Of a DNA stretch of 64,000 nucleotides, positions 34,799 through 42,708 are shown one piece after another. This DNA comes from Micromonospora peucetia (GTDB taxonomy: Bacteria; Actinomycetota; Actinomycetes; Mycobacteriales; Micromonosporaceae): positions 4,402,001-4,466,000 of the forward strand of contig NZ_FMIC01000002.1 of assembly GCF_900091625.1 (NCBI RefSeq), read 5' to 3'. Position 1 is the stretch's first letter, and each line of letters begins with the position of its first letter. The notes beneath the pieces are model-generated. The model made no database searches. It was not told the origin of the DNA and worked only from the letters and a program-made list of their open reading frames with translations. Made by a program: the position numbers and the translations under genes.

Positions 34799-35396
34799 CC
34801 TAGGTGGCTGGTCTTGTAGCGGTGCCGGGCTGCGGGATCGGTGGTTGGAGATCGCCCGATCCGAGGCGACCCTTCCGGGCGGTCCGCAGCGTCCCGTCGT
34901 CGCCTGATTTCAGGTCTTGAGCGGGGACGGTGGCCAGCAGGAGATCGTTTGAAACCTCAACGATCAGGTGACTGGTGCCTGGCACCATCCATGTATCAGG
35001 CACCGGGGCATCGGGCAACATGGCAGCCGCTGGTCGGAGTGCGCCGTCGGCGACTGGTGGCAGTACCGAGGTCCCGAATCCATTTCGCGACAGCAGGCAT
35101 TCACTTCCATGGATGGAATGTGGCATAGTGACAGAACGGATTCGGGACGTCACCGAAGGTGTGCCGCCGCCTGTAGTGGGCTGGAACAGATCCCGCATCC
35201 GGATGTACGGCACCAGGAGCGGCAACCCGAGCTCGGCCTATCGATAGGCGCAGATAGCAGTAAGCCGTGACACCGCCCGTCCACCTGCGTTCGCGCCGGT
35301 GGGCAACGGGCTGCTGTCCGGACGGGGTCACGAACGGCCGTCGTGGTGTTCGGGCCGGACATCAAGGTGTCGACCCGCACGAACGAGGAGGTGAAC
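34799..35396. other. 600 bases without a supportable gene
   Basis: This gap marks the junction between the catabolic regulon and the peptide locus. A minus-strand open frame (35225-34800) has no recognisable domain. A small palindrome, GGTGCCtGGCACC, is at 34974-34986. The promoter of the peptide gene should lie in the last 200 bases, but I cannot pick a convincing -10/-35 pair. Confidence 0.4.
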
Positions 35397-35603
35397 ATGC
35401 TCAAGACGATCGAGGCGATGGGCAGCGCCCTGCTGGGGCGTCTCGTCCCACGGCTGGAGGCGTCCGCCGCTTGTTGGGGCGCCTGCTGGCAGTGCAACAA
35501 GCTGTACGGCCACCAGGACGGGGTCTGCAACTGCAACGCCCCCTGCTGCTCCTGGCCGAGCAACGCGAACCGGTTCAGTTGCAACTGTCTCGACTGCCCC
35601 TGA
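35397..35603 (+). CDS. Cys-rich peptide precursor, 68 aa
   Basis: A strong GAGGAGG sits seven bases before ATG 35397. Residues 1-24 (MLKTIEAMGSALLGRLVPRL, then EASA) form a charged, amphipathic leader rather than a classical hydrophobic signal. It ends in ASA, a good signal-peptidase cleavage site. The remaining 44 residues contain ten Cys (26, 30, 33, 44, 46, 50, 51, 62, 64, 67) and three Trp, in clusters such as CNCNAPCC and CNCLDC. Downstream genes encode a MauE-like protein, a thioredoxin-fold protein, an ABC exporter and a signal peptidase, so this is probably an exported disulfide-rich or metal-binding peptide. I do not recognise a named family. Confidence 0.8.
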   Translation: MLKTIEAMGSALLGRLVPRLEASAACWGACWQCNKLYGHQDGVCNCNAPCCSWPSNANRFSCNCLDCP

Positions 35604-35766
35604 CCGACGGGGCCGATGAGGGACGAGCCGCGGTCCTGCTAGCCGCACGGTGAGTCAAGCCCCGGTCGGGGGCGTCGCGGCGGGTGGGTCAGGTACCTGG
35701 CACCCGCGCCCGCCGAACGACACCCGACGCTCCCGACCGGCGGCGACCCGCACGGGGGAGGAATTG

Positions 35767-36288
35767 GTGCAGTACCTCACGCTCGGGCTCCGCTGCCTGC
35801 TTGGGGCCGTCTTTCTCATCGCCGCGGTGAGCAAGGTCGCGGGCCGGGAGGCGTTCGCCTCGTTCGCGGTCTCCCTGCGCCGCATGCGGCTACTGCCGAA
35901 CGGCCTGGTCCGACCGGTTGCGGCGCTTGTGGTCGGGGCGGAATTGACCGCTGGCGCGGCGCTGGCCTGGCCGACGGCGAACGGCGCACCGGGCTTCGCG
36001 CTGGCGGCGACCCTGCTGATCCTGTTCGCGGCCGGTATCGGGCGGGCGGTGCGCCTCGACATCCGCGAGCCCTGCCGGTGCTTCGGTCCGTCCGAGACCC
36101 CGCTCGGCCGGCCACACATCGTCCGCAACGCCGTGCTTGCAGCCGTCGCGTGCGTGGGCCTCTGGGGCGCGCAGCAACCCGCGCCGCTCCACGCCAGCGG
36201 CGTCATCGTCGCGGTGTCCCTCGGGTTGCTCGCCGCGGCGGCGACCCTGCTGCTCGATGACATCACCGAACTGCTCCGACCGCTGTGA
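35767..36288 (+). CDS. MauE/DoxX-like redox membrane protein
   Basis: A 173-residue protein with four hydrophobic helices (LLGAVFLIAAVSKVAG at the start; ALAATLLILFAAGIG; AVLAAVACVGLWG; VIVAVSLGLLAAAATLLL). The cytoplasm-edge motif REPCRCFGPSETPLGR carries the Cys pair typical of MauE-like proteins. MauE is needed, with MauD, for disulfide formation in the Cys-rich small subunit of methylamine dehydrogenase. GTG at 35767 was chosen because GGGGGAGGAA precedes it at the right distance; an upstream extension to 35650 is not membrane-like. Confidence 0.85.
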   Translation: MQYLTLGLRCLLGAVFLIAAVSKVAGREAFASFAVSLRRMRLLPNGLVRPVAALVVGAELTAGAALAWPTANGAPGFALAATLLILFAAGIGRAVRLDIREPCRCFGPSETPLGRPHIVRNAVLAAVACVGLWGAQQPAPLHASGVIVAVSLGLLAAAATLLLDDITELLRPL

Positions 36289-36333
36289 CGCCCGGAGTGC
36301 CTGCCCATCGACCTGACCCGAACGGAGTGTGAG

Positions 36334-36867
36334 ATGGCGGTCCTGACTGCTGTCGTGCTTGTCTTCGCGGCGCTGTGCCTGGTGAACCTGCTGTTGACGT
36401 GGGCGATCGTCAAACGCCTGCGCGTACATACCGAGATGCTCAACGGCCTGAACGGATCCGCGTCGCTCGGCGTCGGGCAGGAGGTCACCGACTTCGCCGT
36501 GGCCACGGTCGACGGCGAACGGATCGATCGCGACTCGCTGGCCGGGAAGACGCTGGTCGGCTTCTTCACCCCGACCTGCGAGGCGTGCAAGGAGAAGCTG
36601 CCCAAGTTCGCCCAGTTCGCCCGGCGACACGGCCGGGACCGGACGATGGCCGTCGTCGTCGGCACCGCCGAGCGGGTGACCGCACAGGTTGCCACGCTGC
36701 GTGAGGTCGCCCGCGTGGTGGTGGAAGAACGGAACGACGGCCCGGTCTGCTCGGCGTTCCAGGTGATGGCGTTCCCGGCGGTGTTGTCGGTCGGACCCGA
36801 CGACAACGGTCGAGTCGTGGTCATCGACGACCGGGTGAGGTTGGATCGACAGCCCGCATCGGCATGA
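36334..36867 (+). CDS. membrane-anchored thioredoxin-fold protein (TlpA/MauD-like)
   Basis: A 177-residue protein with one N-terminal membrane segment (VVLVFAALCLVNLLLTWAIV) and an extracytoplasmic thioredoxin domain: TDFAVATVDGE, GFFTPTCEACKEKLPKF with the CxxC motif CEAC, and cis-Pro in MAFPAVLS. TlpA/MauD proteins oxidise, reduce or isomerise disulfides outside the membrane. Placed between a MauE-like gene and an exporter gene, it probably handles the ten Cys of the peptide at 35397. It overlaps the ABC gene by four bases. Confidence 0.87.
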   Translation: MAVLTAVVLVFAALCLVNLLLTWAIVKRLRVHTEMLNGLNGSASLGVGQEVTDFAVATVDGERIDRDSLAGKTLVGFFTPTCEACKEKLPKFAQFARRHGRDRTMAVVVGTAERVTAQVATLREVARVVVEERNDGPVCSAFQVMAFPAVLSVGPDDNGRVVVIDDRVRLDRQPASA

Positions 36868-38801
36868 CCGAGCCGACCGACGCCGGTGGTGCCGCGGGCG
36901 ACGCCACCACCGGCGCGGGCGGCCCTCGGCGTACGCCCCGCCGCCGGCTCCTGCCGCGCGCGTGGTGTGCCGTCCGGGAGATGTTCCTGGCCGGGGCGCT
37001 CGTCGGGCGGGCCGCGCCATGGACGTTGACCAGCTACGTGCTCCTGACGGTGACCGCTAGCCTCCTGCCGGTGGCGGCCGCCTGGCTCACGAAGCTCCTG
37101 ATCGACGCACTGGTGGCGGGCCCCACCGCCGGTACGCTCCTACCGTTCGCCGCAGGGCTGACGGCGCTGGGCGTGGTCACCGGGACCCTGCCGCACGGCA
37201 TGCGTTACCTGCACGCGGAGCTCGACCGGGCGGTCTCGGTGCTGGCGCAGGACCGGCTCTTCGGCGCGGTCGACCGGTTCCTCGGGCTGGCCCGGTTCGA
37301 GGATCCGCACTTCCTGGACCGGATGCGACTGGCGCAGCAGGCCGGTGGCACCATGCCGAGCCAGACCGTAGACGGCGCGCTCGGGGTCGGGCGCTCACTC
37401 CTGACGATCGTCGGCTTCTTCGGCTCCCTCTTGGTACTCAGTCCCCTGATCACCGTACTGGTGCTGCTGGCCGCGGCGCCGACGCTCGTCGCGCAGGTCG
37501 CGCTCTCGCGCCGACGGGCGCAGTCGCTGCTTACGACGGGTCCGACGGAACGGCGGGAGTTCTTCTACGCCGCGTTGCTCTCGACGATGGAGGCGGCGAA
37601 GGAGATCCGGCTCTTCGGCAGCGGCGCGCTCCTACGGCGCCGGATGCTGATCGACCGACGGATGATCAACCGTGTCCGACGGGGCCTGGACCGCCGCGAG
37701 ATCCTCGTCCAGGCGTCACTCGGCCTGTTGGCCGCGCTGGTGTCCGGAGTCGGGCTGCTCTGGGCGGTCGACGCCGTCCGACAGGGGCGGCTCACCGTCG
37801 GTGACCTCACCGTCTTCGTCGCGGCGGTCGCCGCCGTGCAGGGCGCACTCGCGACCCTGGCCAGCGAGTTCGGGCGTACGCACTATGCCCTGCTGATGTT
37901 CCGGCACTACCTCGGGGTGATTACGGCCGAGCCGGACCTGCCGGTCGCCACGGCGCCGGCCGCACTTCCGTCGCTGCGGCAAGGGATCGAACTCCGGGAT
38001 GTCTGGTTCCGGTACTCCGACGAGCATCCCTGGGTGCTGCGCGGCGTCGACCTGTGGCTTCCGGCCGGTAGGACCACTGCCCTGCTCGGGCTCAACGGTG
38101 CGGGGAAGTCCACGCTGATCAAGTTGCTCTGCCGCTTCTACGACCCGACGCGCGGGTCGATCCGGTGGGATGGGGTGGACATCCGCGAGGTCGACGTGAC
38201 CGAGCTGCGGGGCCGGATGAGCGGCATCTTCCAGGACTACATGCACTACGAGATGACCGCTGGCGACAACATCCGGCTCGGTGATCCGGGGGCCGCCGGA
38301 GACGAGGCTCGCCTGCGAACGGCCGCCTCCGCCGCGGGCATCCATTCGCTCCTCAAGCGGCTGCCGCAGGGGTACGAGACCCTGTTGTCCAGGATGTTCT
38401 TCGCTGACTCCCCCGGCGAGGAGCCCACGTCCGGAACCGTGCTCTCCGGTGGGCAGTGGCAGCGGCTGGCGCTGGCCCGCGCGTTCTACCGGGAGCATCG
38501 CGAACTGGTGCTGCTCGACGAGCCCTCCGCCGGCCTCGACGCCGAGGCGGAGCACGACGTGTATGCCGCGCTGCGGCGCCGGTCGGACGGGCAGACGTGC
38601 GTCATCATCTCCCACCGGCTGGGTACCGCCCGGGCGGCCGACGTCATTGTCGTGCTGCGGCAGGGGCAGATCGTGGAGCAGGGCGGGCACGCCGACCTGC
38701 TGGCCAGCGGCGGCCAGTACGCACGGTTGTTCACCGCGCAGGCCGCGCAGTACCGGGAGGGGGACGAGGAGGACTCGACGATGAGCGGAGCGCGTGGATG
38801 A
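36864..38801 (+). CDS. ABC exporter, fused membrane and ATPase domains
   Basis: A 645-residue type I half-transporter. The membrane domain (residues about 55-340, six helices) is followed by an ATPase with Walker A GLNGAGKST, IFQDYMHYEMTAGDNI, signature LSGGQWQRLALARAF, Walker B LVLLDEPSAGLD and switch His in IISHRLGTARAAD. There is no N-terminal C39 peptidase domain, so leader removal must come from another enzyme; a signal peptidase gene overlaps its 3' end. Expected to export the peptide of 35397 or a modified form. Confidence 0.88.
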   Translation: MTEPTDAGGAAGDATTGAGGPRRTPRRRLLPRAWCAVREMFLAGALVGRAAPWTLTSYVLLTVTASLLPVAAAWLTKLLIDALVAGPTAGTLLPFAAGLTALGVVTGTLPHGMRYLHAELDRAVSVLAQDRLFGAVDRFLGLARFEDPHFLDRMRLAQQAGGTMPSQTVDGALGVGRSLLTIVGFFGSLLVLSPLITVLVLLAAAPTLVAQVALSRRRAQSLLTTGPTERREFFYAALLSTMEAAKEIRLFGSGALLRRRMLIDRRMINRVRRGLDRREILVQASLGLLAALVSGVGLLWAVDAVRQGRLTVGDLTVFVAAVAAVQGALATLASEFGRTHYALLMFRHYLGVITAEPDLPVATAPAALPSLRQGIELRDVWFRYSDEHPWVLRGVDLWLPAGRTTALLGLNGAGKSTLIKLLCRFYDPTRGSIRWDGVDIREVDVTELRGRMSGIFQDYMHYEMTAGDNIRLGDPGAAGDEARLRTAASAAGIHSLLKRLPQGYETLLSRMFFADSPGEEPTSGTVLSGGQWQRLALARAFYREHRELVLLDEPSAGLDAEAEHDVYAALRRRSDGQTCVIISHRLGTARAADVIVVLRQGQIVEQGGHADLLASGGQYARLFTAQAAQYREGDEEDSTMSGARG

Positions 38802-39277
38802 AGCCGGTGATCGTGCTGGCCGTGGCGATGGCGGTGGCCGCGGTGCTCTGCCACGCGGGGCTGTCCCGTAGGTTCGTCGTTGTTACGGTGCGCGGCGTCA
38901 GCATGGAACCGACGTACCACGACGGCGACCAGGTCCTGGTCCGACGCAACGTGCAGCCCACCGCCGGTCAGGTCGTGGTCTTCGAGCAGGGTACGGGCGA
39001 CTGGCTCGCCGCAGACGCACCGGCCGCGGCGCTCACGTCCCCCCGCCGACACTGGATGATCAAGCGCGTCGCCGCCGTGCCCGGTGACGCGGTGCCACGC
39101 GCCCAGGTACTCGCGCTGCACGACGTGCCGGAGGACCGGGTCCCGGCGGGCCAGCTCGTGCTGCTCGGCGACAACGACCGGGCCGCGCTCGACTCCCGTC
39201 AGGTGGGGTACTTCGCGGCGGAGAGCCTGCTCGGCGTGGTGCTGTGGCGAATCTCGGCCCGGCGCCGCCCAGGGTAG
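38798..39277 (+). CDS. S26-family signal peptidase
   Basis: A 159-residue type I signal-peptidase-like protein with one N-terminal membrane helix. The catalytic Ser is in VRGVSMEPTYHDGDQVLV, the catalytic Lys in HWMIKRVAAVPGD, and the structural box reads LVLLGDNDRAALDSRQVGYF. It is shorter than housekeeping LepB, like dedicated S26 enzymes in peptide loci. ATG 38798 overlaps the ABC stop. The ASA site in the peptide precursor is a suitable substrate. Confidence 0.88.
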   Translation: MKPVIVLAVAMAVAAVLCHAGLSRRFVVVTVRGVSMEPTYHDGDQVLVRRNVQPTAGQVVVFEQGTGDWLAADAPAAALTSPRRHWMIKRVAAVPGDAVPRAQVLALHDVPEDRVPAGQLVLLGDNDRAALDSRQVGYFAAESLLGVVLWRISARRRPG

Positions 39278-39453
39278 TTCCATCCCCACAGCAGCCGCTC
39301 AGTTCGGAAACACCGCCGCTTCATGCGCCGCCGCTCTGACGGACCTACCGCCGATGCGGCACCGAGTCGGGCATCCGGGAGTCGAGCTCACCAACCAGGC
39401 CGGGTCATACCCACGCGGCAGGCGCTGTCGGTGGCCGGCTCTATGGTGCCGCC

Positions 39454-40122
39454 ATGACGATCAGAGACGGTTGGATCTCGTTCGATCTCGGCAGGTTCCG
39501 CAGCCACGAGGTCGATTTCGCCACGTACAGCGGCAGCTCCCACACCGCGCTACCAGCGCTTCCCCTTGGGTATCCAGGTGGTCTGCACAGCTGGATGCGG
39601 GAGTTGGTGCCACTCGGTGAACGCGCTGCCGGTCCGCACGGCCCGGACACACTGACCAATGGCGCGCCCGTGTCCGGAAATCAGGCGGCCTTGCCGGAGC
39701 AGTTCGTCGCGTTCATGGCTGATCCGGTGCTGCGCGATTCGGTGCCGACCTGTACGTCGTGTTACTGGGCCTCCGATATTCCCTGGGCGCCGAGCCCCGT
39801 CCACCAAGGGGCGCAGCTGGTGCGGTTCCTCAACGACCAGCAGGGTTGTCTGTTCTGGTATCTGCACCTGCTGCCGGACGGCCGCCACGAGGTTCTGTGC
39901 GGTGCAGAGGCGTACGACCTGGGGGTGGTCCCCCAGGAGGAAGCGCATGAGGACCTGGTGCGGGTGGCCGACGACTTCGACCAGTTCATCGCCCGGTTCT
40001 GGATCGAAAACCTTGCCTGGTACGAGGTGGTGGGACAGAAGCGATCCGATGAGGATCTCTCCGAACCGGTCTGGGAGTACGTACGCCACTATGCGTCTGC
40101 GGAACCGTCGGCCGCTGGATGA
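39454..40122 (+). CDS. hypothetical protein, 222 aa
   Basis: A soluble acidic protein starting MTIRDGWISFDLGRFRSHEVDF. Trp/Tyr-rich stretches (CLFWYLHLLPDGRHEVLCG, FIARFWIENLAWYEVV) and two nearby Cys in TCTSCYWASD are visible. The alternating pattern is loosely like SUKH/SMI1-type immunity folds, but I cannot claim that. It lies 176 bases after the signal peptidase on the same strand; an immunity role for the peptide locus is only a guess. Confidence 0.65.
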   Translation: MTIRDGWISFDLGRFRSHEVDFATYSGSSHTALPALPLGYPGGLHSWMRELVPLGERAAGPHGPDTLTNGAPVSGNQAALPEQFVAFMADPVLRDSVPTCTSCYWASDIPWAPSPVHQGAQLVRFLNDQQGCLFWYLHLLPDGRHEVLCGAEAYDLGVVPQEEAHEDLVRVADDFDQFIARFWIENLAWYEVVGQKRSDEDLSEPVWEYVRHYASAEPSAAG

Positions 40123-40366
40123 CCAGCAAACGGCGCGGTGGCAGCGCGGCTGGGCTGACACCACGCCCTCGTCCTCACCCTGCCGCTACCCACCAGCGCA
40201 CACCCCGCTCTGGTCGATTTGGCGACGGGAATCCCAAGCCCGAGCCCGACGATCCCACTACCAGCGCAGACTCGGTCCCTACGCCAGCCGGAAGATCAAG
40301 TGATGTTGGAGTACTAGGAGCTCCTCTGCGGGCGTGGGGTCGTGGCGTGGGGTCGTGCCGGGCGGC

Positions 40367-41320
40367 TCAGCCGGTCGTGAGGACGATCCGCCCGACGAAG
40401 TCGGAGGCCTCCAGACGGTCGTGCGCGGCCGCGGCCTGCTCGAGCGGGTACGTGGCGGCGACCGTAGGGGCGGCGGCGACGGCCGAGAGGGTGAGGGCCT
40501 CGCGCAGCTGGCGGGCCACCGCCTCGGGCCCGGGCCGGCCGATGCCGCGCAGCGTCCAGCCCTTGACCATGAGCCGACCCAGGTGCAGGTGGGCGTGGCT
40601 GTCGGCGGTGACGCCGCAGGTGACCAGCCGCCCGCCGGGGGCGAGGACCTTGAGCACGTCGGACCACAGGGTGCCGCCGACCGACTCGACGATGACGTCG
40701 GCCTCGCCGCCGGGCAGGGCGGAACGCAGGGACTCGACGACGTCGGGGCGGTAGTGGTCCACGACGTCGAGGGCACCGAGGGCGCGTACGGCGTCAGCCT
40801 TCGCCGGGGCGCTGGTGCCGACGACGCGCGCACCCAGGTGGTGGGCGTACTGGACGGCGAAGGTGCCGACGGCGCCTGCGGCAGCGACGACGAGGACCCG
40901 GTCGCCGGGGCGCACCCCGGTGAGGTTGACGACCGCGTCGTAGGCGGTGCGTCCGGCGGTGGGCACCGCCGCGGCGTGGACGGCGTCGAGCGCGGCCGGC
41001 CGCGGGAAGCAGTGCGTGGCCGGGACGACGGCGAGCTCGGCGTGGGTGCCGGTGGTCAGCCCGACGACCGCGTCGCCGGGAGTGAATCCGGTGACGCCGG
41101 GACCGGTCCGCACGACGGTGCCGGCGACGTCCCGGCCGAGGATCGCCGGCCCGGTGACCGCCATCCCGTGGGTGCCGCGACGGATGTAGGTGTCGACCCG
41201 GTCCAGGCTCGCTGCCTGGACCCGCACGAGCACCTGACCGGGGCCGGGCGCCGGGGCCTCGAGCTGGCCGAGACGCAGGCTGTCGGGGGAGCCGGAGTCG
41301 AGGACGTAGCTGGCGAGCAC
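40367..41320 (-). CDS. zinc-type alcohol dehydrogenase / quinone oxidoreductase-like (MDR) protein
   Basis: A 317-residue medium-chain reductase: GQVLVRVQAASLDRVDTYIRRG, PAILGRDVAGTVV, GDRVLVVAAAGAVGTFAVQYAHHLGARVVGTS, and VESVGGTLWSDVLKVLAPGGRLV. The AAAGAVG Rossmann motif suggests NADPH. No catalytic zinc ligands are evident, as in quinone oxidoreductases and enoyl reductases. It lies ten bases after the fused hydratase gene on the same strand, under the box at 42624, so a double-bond reduction next to a hydratase is likely. Confidence 0.87.
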   Translation of the reverse strand: MLASYVLDSGSPDSLRLGQLEAPAPGPGQVLVRVQAASLDRVDTYIRRGTHGMAVTGPAILGRDVAGTVVRTGPGVTGFTPGDAVVGLTTGTHAELAVVPATHCFPRPAALDAVHAAAVPTAGRTAYDAVVNLTGVRPGDRVLVVAAAGAVGTFAVQYAHHLGARVVGTSAPAKADAVRALGALDVVDHYRPDVVESLRSALPGGEADVIVESVGGTLWSDVLKVLAPGGRLVTCGVTADSHAHLHLGRLMVKGWTLRGIGRPGPEAVARQLREALTLSAVAAAPTVAATYPLEQAAAAHDRLEASDFVGRIVLTTG

Positions 41321-41330
41321 GGGGTTCCTC

Positions 41331-42596
41331 TCAGGGCAGGGCGAGGGTGGCGGAGGCGATGACGTGGTCGCCGAGGCTGTTGGTGCCGAGGACGTCGACG
41401 GTGACGTGCGTTTCCCCGGTGGCCTCGGGCGCCGGCTTCAGGCCGGTGACGACACCGTCGAGGGTGAAGGTGTCGCCGGGGTGGTTCTGCGCGGCGAGGC
41501 GGGTGCGGAAGTCGACGACGCGAGCCTCCGGTCCGGCCCAGTCGGTGAGGTAGCAGTTGACCAGCGCGCTCGAGCCGAGGATGTTCATGTAGACGTCGCG
41601 GGCGCCTCGCTCGATGGCCGCGTCGCGGTCGAGGTGCACGTCGTTGAAGTCGAAGGTCGCGGTCGCCAGGGCCGCGATGGACAGCTGGGTGACGGGGATC
41701 GGCCAGGGGGCGAGGCGTTGCCCGGTGCTCACCTCGGCCCCGGTGCGGGTGCTCGTGCGGCGTTCGGGCCGCGGGGCGGTGAGTACCGGCAGGATCTGGC
41801 CGTCGCGGGTGCGTCGGTGGGCCACGACGACCGGCATGCCGTCGTGCACGAGGTCGGGGCGCAGGTCCACGACGTCTCCGCTGAGGCGGGTCCCGTCGGC
41901 GAGCTCGGCGCTGCCGACGAGGTAGGGGCGCTCGTCGAGGGGGGCGGCGGCGTAGCCGGGTTGCAGGTACGCGGTCAGGGTGCCGGTGGTGCCGGCGGGC
42001 GGCAGGTCGGTCGAAGCGGCACCGACCGGGCGCACCGGCCGAGTGAGGCGGTCCCCGGGCGTCGCCGGGACCTTGTCCCGGGTCGCCGGGTTCCAGCGGA
42101 GCATCCGCAGGACGACGCGTCCGACCGGCTCGCCCTCGAGGGTTCGGTAGTCGCTGACGAGGTCGACGAAGTGGCCCCGACCGAGGCGGGTGGACTTCTC
42201 CGGGGAGACCGCGCCGATGGAGGGGAACTGCTCGAGGTGGTCGCCGGGGCGCAGCGGGCGCACGTAGGTGTGCTCCGTCTGCACCGCGGCCACCGAGGTG
42301 AAGCCGCGCTCGGCGAGGACCTCGTTGACCCGGTCGAGGCTCTCGGCGTGGCGGTGGCTGCGCCGGTTGCCCGGCAGGGTCCACATGTTCAGCGAGGTCG
42401 CCGGGGCCACGATGCCGCCCCAGGCGGAGCGGGCGGCCCACTGCGGGTCCTGGTAGGCGGGGTTCTCGTCGCCGACGGCGTCGCACCAGATGCGGATGGC
42501 TGCTTCAGTGACCGCGTCCTTGGCCCGACGTGGCGGGTCGGTGAGGCCGATCAGGGCGTCGAGTCGGGCGCGGAAGTCCGCGTCGCTGGCGGTCAT
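41331..42596 (-). CDS. fused ChsH2/ChsH1-like hydratase lacking the zinc ribbon
   Basis: A 421-residue three-part protein. Residues about 1-175 are a FAS1-DH/MaoC-like domain (IRIWCDAVGDENPAYQD, GGIVAPATSLNMW, HTYVRPLRPGDHL). Residues about 195-285 resemble the OB part of DUF35 (LTAYLQPGYAAAPLDERPYL, then VVDLRPDLVHDGMPVVV) but without any CxxC ribbon. Residues about 300-421 form a MaoC hydratase domain with FDFNDVHLDRDAA carrying the catalytic Asp and His. It looks like chsH2 and chsH1 joined in one chain. ATG at 42596 has AAAGGAG, 28 bases from a KstR2 box. No Ltp2-like gene is adjacent. Confidence 0.85.
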   Translation of the reverse strand: MTASDADFRARLDALIGLTDPPRRAKDAVTEAAIRIWCDAVGDENPAYQDPQWAARSAWGGIVAPATSLNMWTLPGNRRSHRHAESLDRVNEVLAERGFTSVAAVQTEHTYVRPLRPGDHLEQFPSIGAVSPEKSTRLGRGHFVDLVSDYRTLEGEPVGRVVLRMLRWNPATRDKVPATPGDRLTRPVRPVGAASTDLPPAGTTGTLTAYLQPGYAAAPLDERPYLVGSAELADGTRLSGDVVDLRPDLVHDGMPVVVAHRRTRDGQILPVLTAPRPERRTSTRTGAEVSTGQRLAPWPIPVTQLSIAALATATFDFNDVHLDRDAAIERGARDVYMNILGSSALVNCYLTDWAGPEARVVDFRTRLAAQNHPGDTFTLDGVVTGLKPAPEATGETHVTVDVLGTNSLGDHVIASATLALP

Positions 42597-42623
42597 GGGA
42601 CTCCTTTGCGGACACTTATGTCA

Positions 42624-42637
42624 ACCAAGCGCTTGCT
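42624..42637. promoter_or_regulatory. KstR2-type operator (exact consensus)
   Basis: ACCAAGCGCTTGCT lies 28 bases before the ATG of the fused hydratase (42596). It probably also served the divergent operon at 44472, from which the IS element now separates it. Confidence 0.87.
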
Positions 42638-42708
42638 TGACGATAGTGCTGGTGCGGCCCTAGGGTCAAGGGTCAGCGTGCCCAACACCACCCGTGGAGA
42701 GGGCCGAG

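Noticed and set aside
34800..35225. A 141-codon minus-strand gene before the peptide locus
   Set aside because: No domain, weak codon pattern, and its start region lies in the likely promoter zone of the peptide gene.
35397..35603. Calling the Cys-rich peptide a lanthipeptide, sactipeptide or metallothionein
   Set aside because: No lanthionine synthetase or radical-SAM gene is nearby, and the adjacent exporter and redox genes do not suit a cytosolic metal-binding protein.
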